From positions 62,001-126,000 of the forward strand of contig NZ_JAOQMX010000003.1 in the NCBI RefSeq assembly GCF_025960985.1: a stretch of DNA of 64,000 nt. The letters run 5' to 3'. A program made the translations under genes and the position numbers. The stretch is from Flavobacterium psychraerolatum. GTDB lineage: Bacteria > Bacteroidota > Bacteroidia > Flavobacteriales > Flavobacteriaceae. Numbering within the stretch: position 1 is the first letter of the stretch; every line of letters begins with the position of its first letter. The notes below the pieces were generated by a model. That model saw only the letters and a program-made list of their open reading frames with translations, was not told the DNA's origin and did no database searches. This document shows positions 17,401 to 25,864 of the stretch, one piece after another.

Positions 17401-18962
17401 CTTTGGCTGGATTTACCAAAGGTGAGGCCGATGTTTTGCGTAAAGCGATGGGTAAGAAACAAAAAGAGGTTCTTGATAAAATGAAACCTAAATTTGTCAA
17501 ACAAGCGGCTGAAAAAGGTCATGATGCCAAGGTATTAGAAAAAATTTGGAAAGACTGGGAAGCCTTTGCGAGTTACGCCTTTAACAAGTCACACTCCACT
17601 TGCTACGCTTGGATTGCTTACCAAACTGCCTACTTAAAAGCACATTATCCGGCCGAATATATGGCAGCGGTACTTTCGAATAACATGAACGATATCAAGC
17701 AAGTTTCGTTTTTCATGGAAGAATGTAAACGTATGGGACTCCAAGTTTTGGGACCAGATGTAAATGAATCATTTTATAAATTTACAGTAAACGAAGAGTA
17801 TGCGGTTCGTTTTGGAATGGGCGCTGTCAAAGGTGTGGGTTCTGGTGCGGTTGCTACCATTGTTGAACATAGAAAAGATGGTCGCTATAAATCGATTTTC
17901 GACCTGGCAAAACGTATTGATTTGCGCGCAGCCAACAAAAAAGCATTTGAAAATCTTGTACTCGCCGGAGGAATGGATTGTTTTGAGGATACACACCGAG
18001 CGCAATATTTTCATGATGATGGTGACGGAATTACATTCTACGAAAAAGCCATACGTTATGGAGCTAAATTTCAGGAAAACGAAAACTCCTCGCAAGTTAG
18101 TTTATTTGGGGAAGCCTCTGAAGTTCAAATTGCCGAGCCTGTTGTACCGCCTTGCGAGGACTGGAGTACCATGGAAAAACTAGCCAAAGAGAAAGAAGTG
18201 GTTGGAATTTACATCTCGGGGCATCCTCTAGATGATTTCAAATTCGAAATGAAAAACTTTTGCAATGTTCGACTAGAAGCACTCCGAAACCTTCATCTAC
18301 ATGTGAGCAAGCCGCTCGCTATTGCAGGAATCGTGAACAATGTGCAGCACAAAGTCGCCAAAAACGGAAAAGGTTGGGGTATATTTACTCTCGAAGGTTA
18401 TGATGAAAGTTATGAGTTCAAAATTTTTGGAGAAGAATATTTGAAGTTCCGTCATTTCTTTTTGCAGAACAATTTTGTCTACATCAAATTGATGGTCAAA
18501 GACGGTTGGGTAAACCAAGACACCGGCAAGAAAAGTGACCCTAGAATTGCCTTTACAGAAGTACGACAACTGCAAGATGTGCTAGCTGCTTTTGCCAAAA
18601 GACTCGTTATTATCCTAAATATTACTGATTTACAAGCGGATTTCATTCACCACTTGAATCGCATTTTCCAAGAACACAAAGGCGAGCACCAAGTCACTTT
18701 TGACATTATGGAATTGGACCGTATCAAAAAAATGGTCGAAGTAGAACCGATTACTATCGAAACCGAAGATGATTTTATAGAAGACGTAAACGATGACGAT
18801 GAAGGCGAAACAGGAACTACCAAAACACCAGAAATGACCGAAGTGGAAGAAGTTAAGGTTGTAACGCGACTAAGCATGCCAAGCCGCCGACTTAAAATTA
18901 ATATCTCCAATGAGCTATTGGTCGAACTCGAAAAAATGCAAATCAACTTCAAGCTGAATTAA
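14427..18962 (+). CDS. dnaE: DNA polymerase III alpha subunit with fused exonuclease
   Basis: 1511 residues from the ATG at 14427; an upstream TTG at 14412 lies in repeat DNA and is rejected. Domains: N-terminal DEDD proofreading exonuclease (residues 1-190, LIFDTETTGLP and HNATADVEAT), PHP domain from about 261 (YAHLHNHTQFSVLQS), polymerase core with catalytic aspartates in MPDIDIDFDDEGRG (about 688), PLYRPGPL-like ALYRPGPLEYIP and the KSHS turn, then OB-fold region (PLAIAGIVNNVQHK). It is the chromosomal replicase catalytic subunit. An exonuclease fused to DnaE is, as far as I recall, usual in this phylum. Stand-alone gene with its own terminator. Confidence 0.95.
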   Translation: MYLIFDTETTGLPKRWDAPITDSANWPRCIQIAWQLHDEMGKLIEHQDYLVQPDGFNIPYDAERIHGISTELAQHDGIPLAEVLEKFNIALGKAKFIVGQNLGFDVNIMGAEFHRLSVESPMASMPVLDTCTEVTASLLKLPGGRGGKFKLPTLTELHQYLFNVPFGEAHNATADVEATTRCFLELIRKEIFTKEELDVPGSYFVDFQNKNPREIQLIGLKHINLKQASDKIRQQFGETTTQTVSKQELNENKAVLTDVPYAHLHNHTQFSVLQSTIGVADIVKATAKFKMPAVAMTDTANMMGAFHFVSAVMNHTKAAKAKNAALIENGEEPTETEIKPIVGLEFNICENHKDKSKKDNGYQVVFLAKNKNGYHNLAKMASIANIDGFYYVPRIDKKLVEKYKEDIMVLSGNLYGEIPGKILNLGENQAEEALIWWKEQFGADLYLEIMRHNQEDENRVNKTLIAFARKHDVKLIATNNTYYVNKEDANAHDILLCVKDGEKQATPIGRGRGYRYGLPNQEYYYKSGDEMKQLFADLPDAIINIQEIVDKVEAYSLYRDVLLPKYDIPQEFVDPEDDVDNGVRGENAYLRDLTMVGAKKRYGEITESIQERLDFELLTISNSGYPGYFLIVQDFIAKAREMDVSVGPGRGSAAGSAVAYCLGITNIDPIKYDLLFERFLNPDRVSMPDIDIDFDDEGRGRVMDYVIKKYGANQVAQIITYGKMATKSAIRDTARVLDLPLFEADRIAKLIPAMMPGKWNLARFLSESEDDVRKALKGPDEFDLVKELIAIANGDDLAAETIQQAKILEGSMRNTGIHACGVIITPSDITNYVPVTTAKDSDLYVTQFDNSVAESAGLLKMDFLGLKTLTLIKDTVKLVKYRNGITLDPDTFPIDDVKTYELFQRGETVGIFQYESPGMQKYMKELKPTVFGDLIAMNALYRPGPLEYIPSFVRRKNGEEEIKYDLDACEEYLGETYGITVYQEQVMLLSQSLAGFTKGEADVLRKAMGKKQKEVLDKMKPKFVKQAAEKGHDAKVLEKIWKDWEAFASYAFNKSHSTCYAWIAYQTAYLKAHYPAEYMAAVLSNNMNDIKQVSFFMEECKRMGLQVLGPDVNESFYKFTVNEEYAVRFGMGAVKGVGSGAVATIVEHRKDGRYKSIFDLAKRIDLRAANKKAFENLVLAGGMDCFEDTHRAQYFHDDGDGITFYEKAIRYGAKFQENENSSQVSLFGEASEVQIAEPVVPPCEDWSTMEKLAKEKEVVGIYISGHPLDDFKFEMKNFCNVRLEALRNLHLHVSKPLAIAGIVNNVQHKVAKNGKGWGIFTLEGYDESYEFKIFGEEYLKFRHFFLQNNFVYIKLMVKDGWVNQDTGKKSDPRIAFTEVRQLQDVLAAFAKRLVIILNITDLQADFIHHLNRIFQEHKGEHQVTFDIMELDRIKKMVEVEPITIETEDDFIEDVNDDDEGETGTTKTPEMTEVEEVKVVTRLSMPSRRLKINISNELLVELEKMQINFKLN

Positions 18963-18968
18963 TGGTTT

Positions 18969-18998
18969 AGGAGTAGATAAATAATTCTACTCCTTTAT
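18969..18998 (+). terminator. terminator after dnaE
   Basis: Stem AGGAGTAG/CTACTCCT (18969-18976, 18987-18994) followed by TTTATTTT, just after the stop codon. Confidence 0.7.
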
Positions 18999-19139
18999 TT
19001 TAAAACACAAAACAAGAAAACATCATTCTTACCATAATTTACTTTTTTTATTTAATTAGCAATTATCCAAAAAGAAACACTAAATTTCATTTCAATTACA
19101 GAAATTGCAGCAATTAAACCAAAAAACAAAATTAGCTTA

Positions 19140-20021
19140 TTGAAAAAAGAAGTCGAAAATATCAATTTTACCCGTTTTGTAAATCAAATTGTTCCATTCG
19201 AATTTATAACCATTACAGAACTCTATGAGCGTTGTGCAGTACACAATTATGATTTATCTACTCCGCATCGAATAGAGTTTAATGCACTTTTAATTATCAC
19301 AAAAGGCAATGGTACACATTGTGTAGATTTTAAAAAAGAACAATTATCACCTGGTGTTGTTATACCGTTGACCAATGGACAAATTCACTCGTTTGACAAC
19401 AAACAAACAATTGAAGGGCATATCATCACTTTTGAAGAAAATTTTATCACAGACACTATAAGTGAAAAAAACTTATTTCACTTCCTTCATTTATATCACA
19501 CTCCTAGACTTTACATCAAGGAAGTTGAGATTGCCACTTTAGCCCCCTTTTTGATGTTATTGGATAAAGTGCATAAGGAAAACACAACATACATGAAAGC
19601 CGAAATTTTAAATACTGCTTTTATGACATTGCTTTTTCAAATCAAACGGCTCACTTTCGACCAAGAAAAAATAGTTCCAAACCAGCGTTTTAAAGATTTT
19701 ATTAAATTCAAAAACCAAATAGCAACCTCCTACCATAAAACCCACAATGTCAAAGATTACGCAATAACACTAAGTATCTCATATAAATACTTAAATGATA
19801 TTTGCAAGCAGATTTCAAATCAAACGGCAAAAGCCTTCCTAGACAATTGGATGCTACTCGAAATCAAAAGGTCATTGCTAGAAAATCGATATACCTCTCA
19901 AGAAATTGCCTTTAGAATGGGGTTTAAAGAACCTTCCAACTTCATCCGTTTTTTCAAAAACTACACTGGCCTTACTCCAAATCAATTCCAAGAAAATCTA
20001 AATAAAAGCAGACTCGGTTAG
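19140..20021 (+). CDS. AraC family transcriptional regulator with cupin-like N-terminus
   Basis: 293 residues from a TTG start; no in-frame ATG is close, and MKKEVENINF fits the family's length. N-terminal cupin-like sensor (FNALLIITKGNGTHCVDF, GVVIPLTNGQIHSF) and C-terminal helix-turn-helix pair ending YTSQEIAFRMGFKEPSNFIRFFKNYTGLTPNQF. Such regulators usually control an adjacent gene; the DoxX-like gene 104 bp downstream on the same strand is the candidate. Ligand unknown. Confidence 0.88.
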   Translation: MKKEVENINFTRFVNQIVPFEFITITELYERCAVHNYDLSTPHRIEFNALLIITKGNGTHCVDFKKEQLSPGVVIPLTNGQIHSFDNKQTIEGHIITFEENFITDTISEKNLFHFLHLYHTPRLYIKEVEIATLAPFLMLLDKVHKENTTYMKAEILNTAFMTLLFQIKRLTFDQEKIVPNQRFKDFIKFKNQIATSYHKTHNVKDYAITLSISYKYLNDICKQISNQTAKAFLDNWMLLEIKRSLLENRYTSQEIAFRMGFKEPSNFIRFFKNYTGLTPNQFQENLNKSRLG

Positions 20022-20125
20022 ATATCGACTATTTTTTTATTCAAAAAGACATCCAAAAGAAAAGATCTTATATTGATCTTTGCAACAAACAAATTTTAAA
20101 ATTAAAACTAAAAAAATACCACCTT

Positions 20126-20518
20126 ATGAAAACAAATAAAATTATTTACTGGACCTCTACTGGATTACTATGCTTACTATTTTTGGCAAGTGCTATGATG
20201 TATATTTTTAATTACCCAAGGGCCGAAGAATTTTTTATAAGCCTTGGATTTCCGGTTTGGATTATATATCCATTGGCTACTCTAAAAATACTAGGAGTCT
20301 TAACTTTACTTAGTAAAAAATCAAATTTCTTAAAAGAACTGGCCTATGCAGGTTTTCTATTTGATGTCCTTTTAGCTTTAACGGCACACCTTATGGTAAG
20401 TGATGGCGAATTTGCACCTGCAATATTGGCGCTCATTTTTATTGTTACATCATGGATTTATGACCGCAAAATTTATGGTAGCTATACTCAAAGTACAACA
20501 GTTTCAAACAAAAAATAA
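20126..20518 (+). CDS. DoxX-like membrane protein
   Basis: 130 residues with four hydrophobic helices (about 8-28, 42-60, 70-90, 95-115) and DoxX-family signatures: FLASAMMYI in helix 1, FPVWIIYPLATLKILGVLTLL, and AHLMVSDGEFAPAILAL. DoxX-like proteins are inner-membrane proteins of uncertain, possibly redox or stress-linked, function. Follows the AraC regulator and is probably controlled by it. Confidence 0.75.
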   Translation: MKTNKIIYWTSTGLLCLLFLASAMMYIFNYPRAEEFFISLGFPVWIIYPLATLKILGVLTLLSKKSNFLKELAYAGFLFDVLLALTAHLMVSDGEFAPAILALIFIVTSWIYDRKIYGSYTQSTTVSNKK

Positions 20519-20913
20519 AGACTTACAAGTAATTAGGATGGATACAAATGGGGCGAAGTAAGTAATGTATTAACAAGCTTTTAAAATTTATTTGATAGAA
20601 AAGAAAAAAATGGTAATGCCCCAATTAATACTTTGGTTAAATTCTATCCTAACAAAAGCAAAAATCTGGTAGGACATATTATCGCCAGCCAAAAATCATA
20701 CTAGTATTGATCTATTTTGGGAATAAAATCGCTGGCAAGTCATTTTCATATAAACTTATCAGATTGAACCTAAAAAAATTCTACTCATTACTTAAGCTCA
20801 CCATAAAATAGACATCGATTCCTCTTTTTTTTGCAGAGTACCATAGCAAACCTCCATTGATTGATATATTTTCCTTAAATTTAGTTTTGAAAACCTATCA
20901 AAACTTCATTTGT
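20519..20913. other. intergenic region, nothing recognised
   Basis: 395 AT-rich bases between the DoxX-like gene and the acyl-CoA dehydrogenase. No open frame with coding character, strong hairpin or repeat seen. Confidence 0.5.
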
Positions 20914-22092
20914 ATGAAACCAGACTTATTTCAAGCCCCAGATTATTACTTATTGGACGACTTATTGACCGAAGAGCACAAATTAGTTAGGGAATCGGCA
21001 CGAGCTTGGGTCAAAAAAGCAGTTTCACCCATTATCGAGGACTATGCTCAACGAGCCGAGTTCCCCAAAGAACTCATTCCTGGCTTGGGGGAAGTTGGTG
21101 GTTTTGGCCCTTATATACCAACAGAATATGGCGGTGCAGGACTGGACCAAATTTCTTATGGTTTAATCATGCAAGAACTAGAACGTGGAGATTCTGGGAT
21201 TCGCTCAACCGCATCAGTACAATCCTCTTTGGTCATGTATCCTATCTGGAAATATGGAAACGAAGAACAACGCACTAAATACTTGCCCAAACTCGCTACG
21301 GGTGAGTTTATCGGTTGCTTTGGTTTGACAGAGCCTAATTACGGATCTGATCCAGGTAGTATGATAACTAATTTTAAAGACAAGGGCGATCACGTGGTTT
21401 TGAATGGTGCCAAAATGTGGATTTCTAATGCTCCCTTTGCAGATATTGCCATTGTTTGGGCCAAAGATGAATCGGACCGCATACACGGACTCATTGTAGA
21501 AAGAGGAATGAAAGGTTTTACTACTCCCGAAACACACAATAAATGGTCACTTCGCGCATCTGCTACTGGTGAATTAATTTTTGATAACGTCAAAGTTCCA
21601 AAAGCCAATATTTTACCTAACAAATCGGGCTTGGGTGCCCCTTTGGGTTGTTTGGACTCCGCACGTTACGGAATTGCTTGGGGAGCAATTGGCGCAGCGA
21701 TGGATTGCTATGACACGGCATTGCGATACGCAAAAGAACGTATTCAATTTGACAAACCCATTGCGGGAATGCAACTGCAACAGAAAAAACTAGCCGAAAT
21801 GATTACCGAAATCACAAAAGCCCAATTGCTCACTTGGAGACTAGGTGTATTGCGTAACGATGGTAGAGCGACTACTGCACAAATCTCGATGGCAAAACGC
21901 AATAATGTGAACATGGCCATTCAAATTGCCCGTGAGGCCAGACAAATTTTAGGAGGAATGGGAATCACCGGAGAATACTCCATCATGAGACATATAATGA
22001 ACCTAGAATCGGTGATTACTTATGAAGGAACACACGATATCCATTTATTAATCACAGGAATGGATATTACTGGAATTTCAGCATTTAAATAA
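20914..22092 (+). CDS. acyl-CoA dehydrogenase, glutaryl-CoA dehydrogenase-like
   Basis: 392 residues from the ATG at 20914 (MKPDLFQAPDYY). A TTG 57 bases upstream would add 19 residues that do not look like the family N-terminus. FAD-dependent acyl-CoA dehydrogenase with LTEPNYGSDP, WISNAPFADIAIVWAK, ARYGIAWGAIGAA and the catalytic base E371 in ITYEGTHDIH. These match glutaryl-CoA dehydrogenases (glutaryl-CoA to crotonyl-CoA plus CO2, lysine/tryptophan breakdown) better than short-chain enzymes, including the absence of an extended C-terminus. Stands alone, without lysine-degradation neighbours, so the exact substrate is inferred. Confidence 0.85.
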   Translation: MKPDLFQAPDYYLLDDLLTEEHKLVRESARAWVKKAVSPIIEDYAQRAEFPKELIPGLGEVGGFGPYIPTEYGGAGLDQISYGLIMQELERGDSGIRSTASVQSSLVMYPIWKYGNEEQRTKYLPKLATGEFIGCFGLTEPNYGSDPGSMITNFKDKGDHVVLNGAKMWISNAPFADIAIVWAKDESDRIHGLIVERGMKGFTTPETHNKWSLRASATGELIFDNVKVPKANILPNKSGLGAPLGCLDSARYGIAWGAIGAAMDCYDTALRYAKERIQFDKPIAGMQLQQKKLAEMITEITKAQLLTWRLGVLRNDGRATTAQISMAKRNNVNMAIQIAREARQILGGMGITGEYSIMRHIMNLESVITYEGTHDIHLLITGMDITGISAFK

Positions 22093-22496
22093 TTAATAAA
22101 TCATAAGTAAGTAGAGAAATAGCTTGGCTGCAATCAAAAACAAGATTTATACTACGCTTTGGATTGAAATCCAATATAGTTGACAAGACTAAACCCCTTT
22201 TACCCAAAAGATAAAAAACTAAATTATTATTTCTATCTCCTAAAAAGAATACAACATACTATTATTTAGTCCTTTAATTATTTTATTTATTAGAAATAAT
22301 TAAAAGATCAATATATTTCTTTTAATCGAAACATACTTGTAACTCATCGAAATTTGCTTCTCCTAAAACCGTTTATTGATTAAATTCGTATATTATCTAA
22401 CAGAAGTTCCTCAATATACATTAATGTATTAATAAAATGATGAGAAAGCTTCATGATAACTAGTAGCTTTTTTATATTTACATAAAATTATTCCAA
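22093..22496. other. intergenic region with weak terminator-like hairpin
   Basis: 404 AT-rich bases. The one feature is AAAGCT ... AGCTTT (22445-22470) followed by a T-run, 27 bp before the DUF3050 gene; it could end the upstream transcript or be chance. Confidence 0.4.
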
Positions 22497-23279
22497 ATGA
22501 ACATTCAACATATCAACAAAAGTATCGAGAGTCAAAAAAATATATTGTTGGAACATCCACTTTACAATAAAGTAAAAACGATTGAAGACCTTCAATCTTT
22601 CCTTGAAGGGCATGTTTATGCTGTTTGGGACTTCATGTCATTGTTAAAGGCGTTACAGTCAAAACTAACATGTACTACAACTCCTTGGTTCCCTACTTCG
22701 AATCCGCAAACTCGCTATTTAATTAACGAAATTGTTCTTGCAGAGGAGACTGATCTATCAATAGATGGCCGACGTCAAAGCCACTATGAAATGTACATTG
22801 AAGCAATGAAAGATTGTGGTGCTGACACTACTGAAATCTCACAGTTTTTAAGAGAAATTGATTCGCTTAAAAATATTTTTGTAGCCATTAAAACAAGTCA
22901 TTTACACCCAGGGATTAAAGCATTTCTTGATTTTACTTTCACGGTAATTGAACACGGAAAACCGCATGAAATCGCGGCAGCCTTTACTTTTGGACGTGAA
23001 GATTTGATTCCAAATATGTTTACCTCCATTATCAAACGTTTCCAAGAAAACTTACTCGAAACCGATTTGACAAAATTGGTTTATTATTTCGAAAGACATA
23101 TCGAACTAGATGCCGATGAACACGGACCAATGGCTATGGAAATGATTACAGAATTGTGTCAAAACGATACTGTAAAATGGAAAGAAGTAGAAGAAGTATC
23201 TATTCTTGCGCTTGAAAAACGCATTGGATTATGGAATGCTATTGAAGAGCACATTTCTCAAAAAGTAGCAGTGGTATAA
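22497..23279 (+). CDS. DUF3050 protein, heme-oxygenase-like fold
   Basis: 260 residues beginning MNIQHINKSIESQKNILLEH, with the family signature HPLYNKVKTIEDLQSFLEGH then VYAVWDFMSLLKALQ. Conserved residues include HLHPGIKAFLDFTFTVIE and EHGKPHEIAAAFTFGRED, and FERHIELDADEHGPMA in a helical second half. The His/Glu/Asp-rich helical pattern is that of heme-oxygenase-like diiron proteins such as DUF3050; the reaction is unknown to me. Followed 57 bp later by a lipase-like lipoprotein gene, possibly one transcript. Confidence 0.8.
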   Translation: MNIQHINKSIESQKNILLEHPLYNKVKTIEDLQSFLEGHVYAVWDFMSLLKALQSKLTCTTTPWFPTSNPQTRYLINEIVLAEETDLSIDGRRQSHYEMYIEAMKDCGADTTEISQFLREIDSLKNIFVAIKTSHLHPGIKAFLDFTFTVIEHGKPHEIAAAFTFGREDLIPNMFTSIIKRFQENLLETDLTKLVYYFERHIELDADEHGPMAMEMITELCQNDTVKWKEVEEVSILALEKRIGLWNAIEEHISQKVAVV

Positions 23280-23336
23280 AACCTTAAAGCTTGTATTACC
23301 GTAACTATCTATAGGAAACCTTTTAATTATCCCTAT

Positions 23337-24071
23337 ATGAAAAAGACAATAATCATTGTAGTTACGGTAGTACTCACTTTTTTACTTAGCAACTGTACCG
23401 CAGAAAACCCTGCTACAAAAATTACAACTACTCCATCTGATACAAAGGAAGAGACTTTTAAATATCTCGCACTAGGCGATTCCTACACCATTGGGCAGAG
23501 TGTTTGCTCAATCTGTTCTTTTCCTGAGCAACTAAAAAACCAACTAACAAACACAACTAAAAATCATAAGTATACTCTTGAAGTAATTGCAAGAACAGGA
23601 TGGACAACCACCCACTTAATAGATGCAATTAAAGATAAAAATCCTAGCACCAATTATAATTTAGTTAGCTTACTTATTGGAGTTAACAATCAATTTCAGG
23701 ATATTGATTTTAGTGTTTATGAGAAAGAGTTACCTCAATTAATTAATCAGAGTATTGCCTTTGCAAATGGGAACAAAAAAAGAGTTATCGTTGTATCAAT
23801 ACCCGATTATGCCTTTACTCCTTTTGGTCAAAATTATAGAAATCCAACAAACACCTCCTTGGAAATTGACCATTACAATGCCTTCGCTAAAAAATACTGT
23901 GAGGATAATTCCATTCAATTCCTCAACATAACAGATATTACTAGAGACGGCATTAAAAACCCTAGTTTGGTTACCAATGATGGCTTACACCCTTCTGCAG
24001 CAGCTTATACATTATTTGTTGAACGACTGCTACCGCTGGCATTTAAGACCTTACAAGAAGAAAAACAATAA
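23337..24071 (+). CDS. SGNH/GDSL hydrolase lipoprotein
   Basis: 244 residues with a lipoprotein signal (lipobox LLSNC, lipidated C20). Catalytic blocks of the SGNH family: GDSYTIG with nucleophile S49 (block I), a glycine block near GWTTTHL (II), IGVNNQFQ (III, Asn) and DGLHPSAAAY (V, Asp and His). Predicted ester or acetyl-ester hydrolase anchored to the envelope. The substrate is not visible in the sequence. Confidence 0.88.
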   Translation: MKKTIIIVVTVVLTFLLSNCTAENPATKITTTPSDTKEETFKYLALGDSYTIGQSVCSICSFPEQLKNQLTNTTKNHKYTLEVIARTGWTTTHLIDAIKDKNPSTNYNLVSLLIGVNNQFQDIDFSVYEKELPQLINQSIAFANGNKKRVIVVSIPDYAFTPFGQNYRNPTNTSLEIDHYNAFAKKYCEDNSIQFLNITDITRDGIKNPSLVTNDGLHPSAAAYTLFVERLLPLAFKTLQEEKQ

Positions 24072-24212
24072 CTATAACTCTATCAAATCGACAACCAAAA
24101 ATCACTTTATCCTCATCTATTTATACAAAAAACAAGCTAGGTAATAAATTAGAATAATTTAACTATTGTTCCATACCCAAAAGTTTATCTTTATAGTACT
24201 AAATATTACTAT

Positions 24213-24983
24213 ATGAAAAATAAGATTTCACTACTCGTCATGGTACTACTAGTTGTACCACAATTTACATTTGCTCAATTAAAAGCTATTGAATATAAAG
24301 ATGGTATTGACAACTTGGCCGGCTATTTTGGAAAAGCCAAAGGAAAATTGCTAGACAATGCCGGAGTATTAATTCTACCTGCATGGATGGGAATTGACGA
24401 CCACTCTAAAGAATCTGCTATAGAACTAAATGCTTTGGGATATCATGCCTTTGTAGCTGATATTTACGGAATTGGCAACAAGCCAAATAGTCCACAAGAG
24501 GCTGGTAAAATTTCAGGCTCGTACAAAAAAGACATTCAAAACTACCACCGAAGAATTCAATTGGCTCTAGACCAATTAATTAAAAACGGAGCCAATCCAG
24601 AAAAAATCGTAGTAATTGGCTATTGTTTTGGAGGTACCGGCGCTATTGAAGCGGCACGTATAAACATGAAAGTAAAAGGTATTGTCTCATTTCATGGAGG
24701 TTTGGCTCGTGACTCTTCAAGAACTATTACCCCAATTACCCCAAAAGTTTTGGTATTGCATGGAGCCGATGATCCTTATGAATCTGAACTAGAAATAAAA
24801 GATTTTCAAAATGAAATGCGCACAGCAAAAGCTGACTGGCAAATGAATTATTATTCGAATGCTGTACATGCTTTCACCCACAAGGATGCAGGAAACGATA
24901 ATAGTAAAGGAGTTGCTTATAACAAAGAAGCCGCTGAACGCTCTTGGAAAGCAATGCTTACCTTTTTCAAGGAGATATTATAA
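24213..24983 (+). CDS. dienelactone hydrolase family protein, exported
   Basis: 256 residues with a signal peptide (1-21, TFAQ). Alpha/beta hydrolase with a cysteine nucleophile, C138 in VIGYCFGGTGA, aspartate D187 in HGADDPYE and H219 in SNAVHAFTH, the dienelactone hydrolase triad. The family is broad; an exported Bacteroidota member need not act on dienelactone. Its gene ends at a shared bidirectional terminator. Confidence 0.88.
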   Translation: MKNKISLLVMVLLVVPQFTFAQLKAIEYKDGIDNLAGYFGKAKGKLLDNAGVLILPAWMGIDDHSKESAIELNALGYHAFVADIYGIGNKPNSPQEAGKISGSYKKDIQNYHRRIQLALDQLIKNGANPEKIVVIGYCFGGTGAIEAARINMKVKGIVSFHGGLARDSSRTITPITPKVLVLHGADDPYESELEIKDFQNEMRTAKADWQMNYYSNAVHAFTHKDAGNDNSKGVAYNKEAAERSWKAMLTFFKEIL

Positions 24984-25065
24984 ATTTATCAGTTTTAAAA
25001 TATAAATACTTTGACAAGTTAAGTGGGACAAGTTCCGTCTGACTATTTAACAATATCCTATTCTA

Positions 25066-25113
25066 ACAAAAGTAAAAGCCTCCATTTGTGTAAATGGAGG
25101 CTTTTACTTTTGT
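25066..25113. terminator. bidirectional terminator
   Basis: Perfect 22-bp inverted repeat (25066-25087 and 25092-25113, 4-nt loop GTGT) between convergent genes; the core is GCCTCCATTT/AAATGGAGGC with A/T-rich outer stem. It serves the dienelactone hydrolase gene and the ferredoxin gene. Confidence 0.9.
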
Positions 25114-25124
25114 AAAAAACACAA

Positions 25125-25442
25125 TTAACTCTCTGGAGCTAATTCTAATTCTAGTCCTTCTAACTCTGGTGTGATTGGAATTTGACATCCCAATCGACTA
25201 TTTGATTTTACGTAAAAAGCTTCAGAAAGCATGGCTTCTTCGTCCTCTCCCATTTCTGGCAAAGCAACGTCATTGGTTACATAACATTGGCACGATGCAC
25301 ACATTGCCATTCCACCACAAGTACCTTCTACAGGTAGTTCATAGGCTTTACATAATTCCATGATGTTCATGGCCATATCAGTAGGAGCTTGTAACTCGTG
25401 TACAACGCCTTCTCTATCTTTAATTTTTATTAATACATCCAT
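25125..25442 (-). CDS. 2Fe-2S ferredoxin
   Basis: 105 residues. Cluster ligands are C42, C48 and C51 (TCGGMAMCASC) and C86 (LGCQIP), spacing of the plant/adrenodoxin-type [2Fe-2S] fold. Acidic C-terminus. It follows the Nfu and Mrp genes on the minus strand, a grouping of iron-sulfur carriers and an electron-transfer protein. A repeat and hairpin separate it from nfu, so it may be expressed separately. Confidence 0.9.
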   Translation of the reverse strand: MDVLIKIKDREGVVHELQAPTDMAMNIMELCKAYELPVEGTCGGMAMCASCQCYVTNDVALPEMGEDEEAMLSEAFYVKSNSRLGCQIPITPELEGLELELAPES

Positions 25443-25460
25443 TTTTTAAGGGATTGGGTT

Positions 25461-25566
25461 TTGCGTGAGGGATAGAAGCTGGCTACCGAAGTAGCGCGGA
25501 TAGCCCGACAATTTTAAGAAATAAGGCCCATGAGCGCAAACTACATTTGGCCTTGTTTCTTAAAAT
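25461..25566. repeat. GATAGAA/ATAGC intergenic repeat, copy 2, with long hairpin
   Basis: Contains GATAGAAGC (25471-25479), a small hairpin GCTAC-CGAA-GTAGC (25482-25495) and GGATAGCCCGA, matching the frame seen at 3934-3999. Directly next to it is a near-perfect 18-bp inverted repeat (25511-25528, 25549-25566; ATTTTAAGAAA outer, AAGGCC inner, one mismatch) with a 20-nt loop, which could terminate the nfu transcript. Confidence 0.6.
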
Positions 25567-25585
25567 GGTCACGCCCTCAAGGTGA

Positions 25586-25825
25586 TTATGCTATATTGAC
25601 AACGGTTTCGATTTGTGGCGCAAATTTTTTGATGGTAGTTTCGACACCTGCCTTCAAGGTCATTTGGTTCACGCTACAACTCGTGCAGGCACCTTCTAGT
25701 CGAACTTTTACATGCTTATCATCATCAATGGAAACCAATGAAATGTCTCCTCCGTCTGAGTTCAAAAAGGGACGAATTTCTTCTAGTGCTAATAACACAT
25801 TGTTGGTTAATTCTTCTGTTGTCAT
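25586..25825 (-). CDS. NifU C-terminal domain (Nfu) protein
   Basis: 79 residues, a stand-alone Nfu domain with cluster-binding C47-x-x-C50 (GACTSCSVN) and FLNSDGGDISLVSI. Nfu proteins carry [4Fe-4S] clusters to client enzymes in the cytoplasm. Only 39 bp separate it from mrp upstream, so the two are likely co-transcribed. LeuC in this window is one possible client, by inference only. Confidence 0.92.
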   Translation of the reverse strand: MTTEELTNNVLLALEEIRPFLNSDGGDISLVSIDDDKHVKVRLEGACTSCSVNQMTLKAGVETTIKKFAPQIETVVNIA

Positions 25826-25864
25826 ATTTTTTTATATTATTCCCCTACCTAGTAGGTTTGGGGA

